A DNA stretch of 64,000 bases from Parachlorella kessleri. Lineage: Eukaryota > Chlorophyta > Trebouxiophyceae > Chlorellales > Chlorellaceae. Made by a program: the position numbers and the translations under genes. Below the pieces are notes generated by a model. It had not been told where the DNA came from. It searched no databases and worked only from the letters and a program-made list of their open reading frames with translations. The DNA lies in contig BBXU01000840.1 in NCBI GenBank assembly GCA_001598975.1, positions 62,001-126,000 on the forward strand. The letters run 5' to 3'. Shown here one piece after another: positions 63,657 to 64,000 of the stretch (its first letter is position 1; the number at the start of each line of letters is the position of its first letter).

Positions 63657-64000
63657 TCAGCTACCCTCCTCGTCATCTTCCCCAGCACTAGGTGGCCGCT
63701 CCACTCGAAGGCACAGCAGGTTGATCCTCCCATAGTACTCTGCTGCCCATTTGTGCGGGTGACCCGGCCGTTGCACTTTCTTGCAGCCACGCTTGCTCAG
63801 CGCATCACAAATCCGGCTGTCCCCCTTGTACCAGCGCACTAGCACAAGGTTGCAAAACTTGGGATCTGCATACAACAGCACGTCACGTCACAAGACCTGG
63901 AGCAATGGGTGTCACTGCCCAAGGCCCTGACCTGAAGTGAACCCACAGTTCAAGGCCAGCATCAATAGCAATAGCGTGAACTGATACCTGCACGTTACAT
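63657..64000 (-). CDS. 3' end of an unrecognised gene, truncated by window edge
   Basis: Two exons with matching phase: 63,932-63,987 (reading YQFTLLLLMLALNCGFTS across the junction) and the last exon 63,657-63,865. The last exon has DPKFCNLVLVRWYKGDSRI, then KWAAEYYGRINLLCLRV, and ends ERPPSAGEDDEEGS before a stop. The acceptor is TGTATGCAG and the donor CAG/GTCAGG. The protein has a basic core and an acidic tail. It could be a cellular gene or part of a transposon-encoded protein; I cannot decide, since the rest lies beyond 64,000. Confidence 0.6.

Overview
This window is nuclear DNA of a green alga, most likely a chlamydomonadalean (volvocine or Haematococcus-like) species. The evidence is direct: the genes are cut into many small exons separated by roughly 80-500 bp introns; conventional actin, plant-type cytosolic pyruvate kinase, a thylakoid-type precursor and a plastid-type mTERF protein occur together; coding DNA is GC-rich and rich in Ala, Gly, Gln and Ser runs; and the chlorophyte poly(A) signal TGTAA lies shortly after several stop codons. 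No rRNA, tRNA, CRISPR or bacterial operon was seen. The gene models were built by hand from GT-AG (and five GC-AG) junctions. In every complete model the exon lengths sum to a multiple of three and the intron phases agree.

Layout. 0.3-9.7 kb (-): pyruvate kinase, 21 exons, 893 aa. 12.6-15.8 kb (-): telobox MYB-domain protein, 651 aa. 17.5-30.8 kb (-): one giant protein kinase gene, 26 exons, about 2,663 aa. 31.8-33.9 kb (-): PI31 proteasome regulator, 322 aa. 35.6-39.5 kb (+): actin, 11 exons, 379 aa. 41.3-42.7 kb (+): thylakoid-targeted single-span protein, 201 aa. 43.7-45.2 kb (+): plastid mTERF protein, 221 aa. 45.8-50.8 kb (-): P5/PDIA6-type protein disulfide isomerase, 463 aa. 51.2-55.2 kb (+): unrecognised multi-span membrane protein, about 678 aa. 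56.4-62.6 kb (-): coiled-coil protein of about 1,002 aa, perhaps ciliary. 63.7-64 kb (-): 3' end of another gene running off the window.

The spaces between genes, and some introns, carry repeats. There are two copies of a foldback-like element (10.2 and 40.4 kb), one inserted between 17-bp direct repeats. At 34.0 kb is a short hAT-like MITE with 15-bp terminal inverted repeats and 8-bp target duplications. A dispersed 50-70 bp repeat with core GGTGGCAGGTAGTGC occurs about nine times. At 63.1 kb is a dense block of GC-rich perfect palindromes.

The genes are independent eukaryotic transcription units and do not form a pathway. Pyruvate kinase is glycolytic, PI31 and P5 act in protein turnover and ER folding, actin is cytoskeletal, and two products go to the plastid. 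The most unusual items are the giant kinase with its repeated I-P-R-L-x-L motif, the pyruvate kinase with a large insertion and tail, the duplicated intron architecture of the PDI gene, and the mobile or palindromic repeats.
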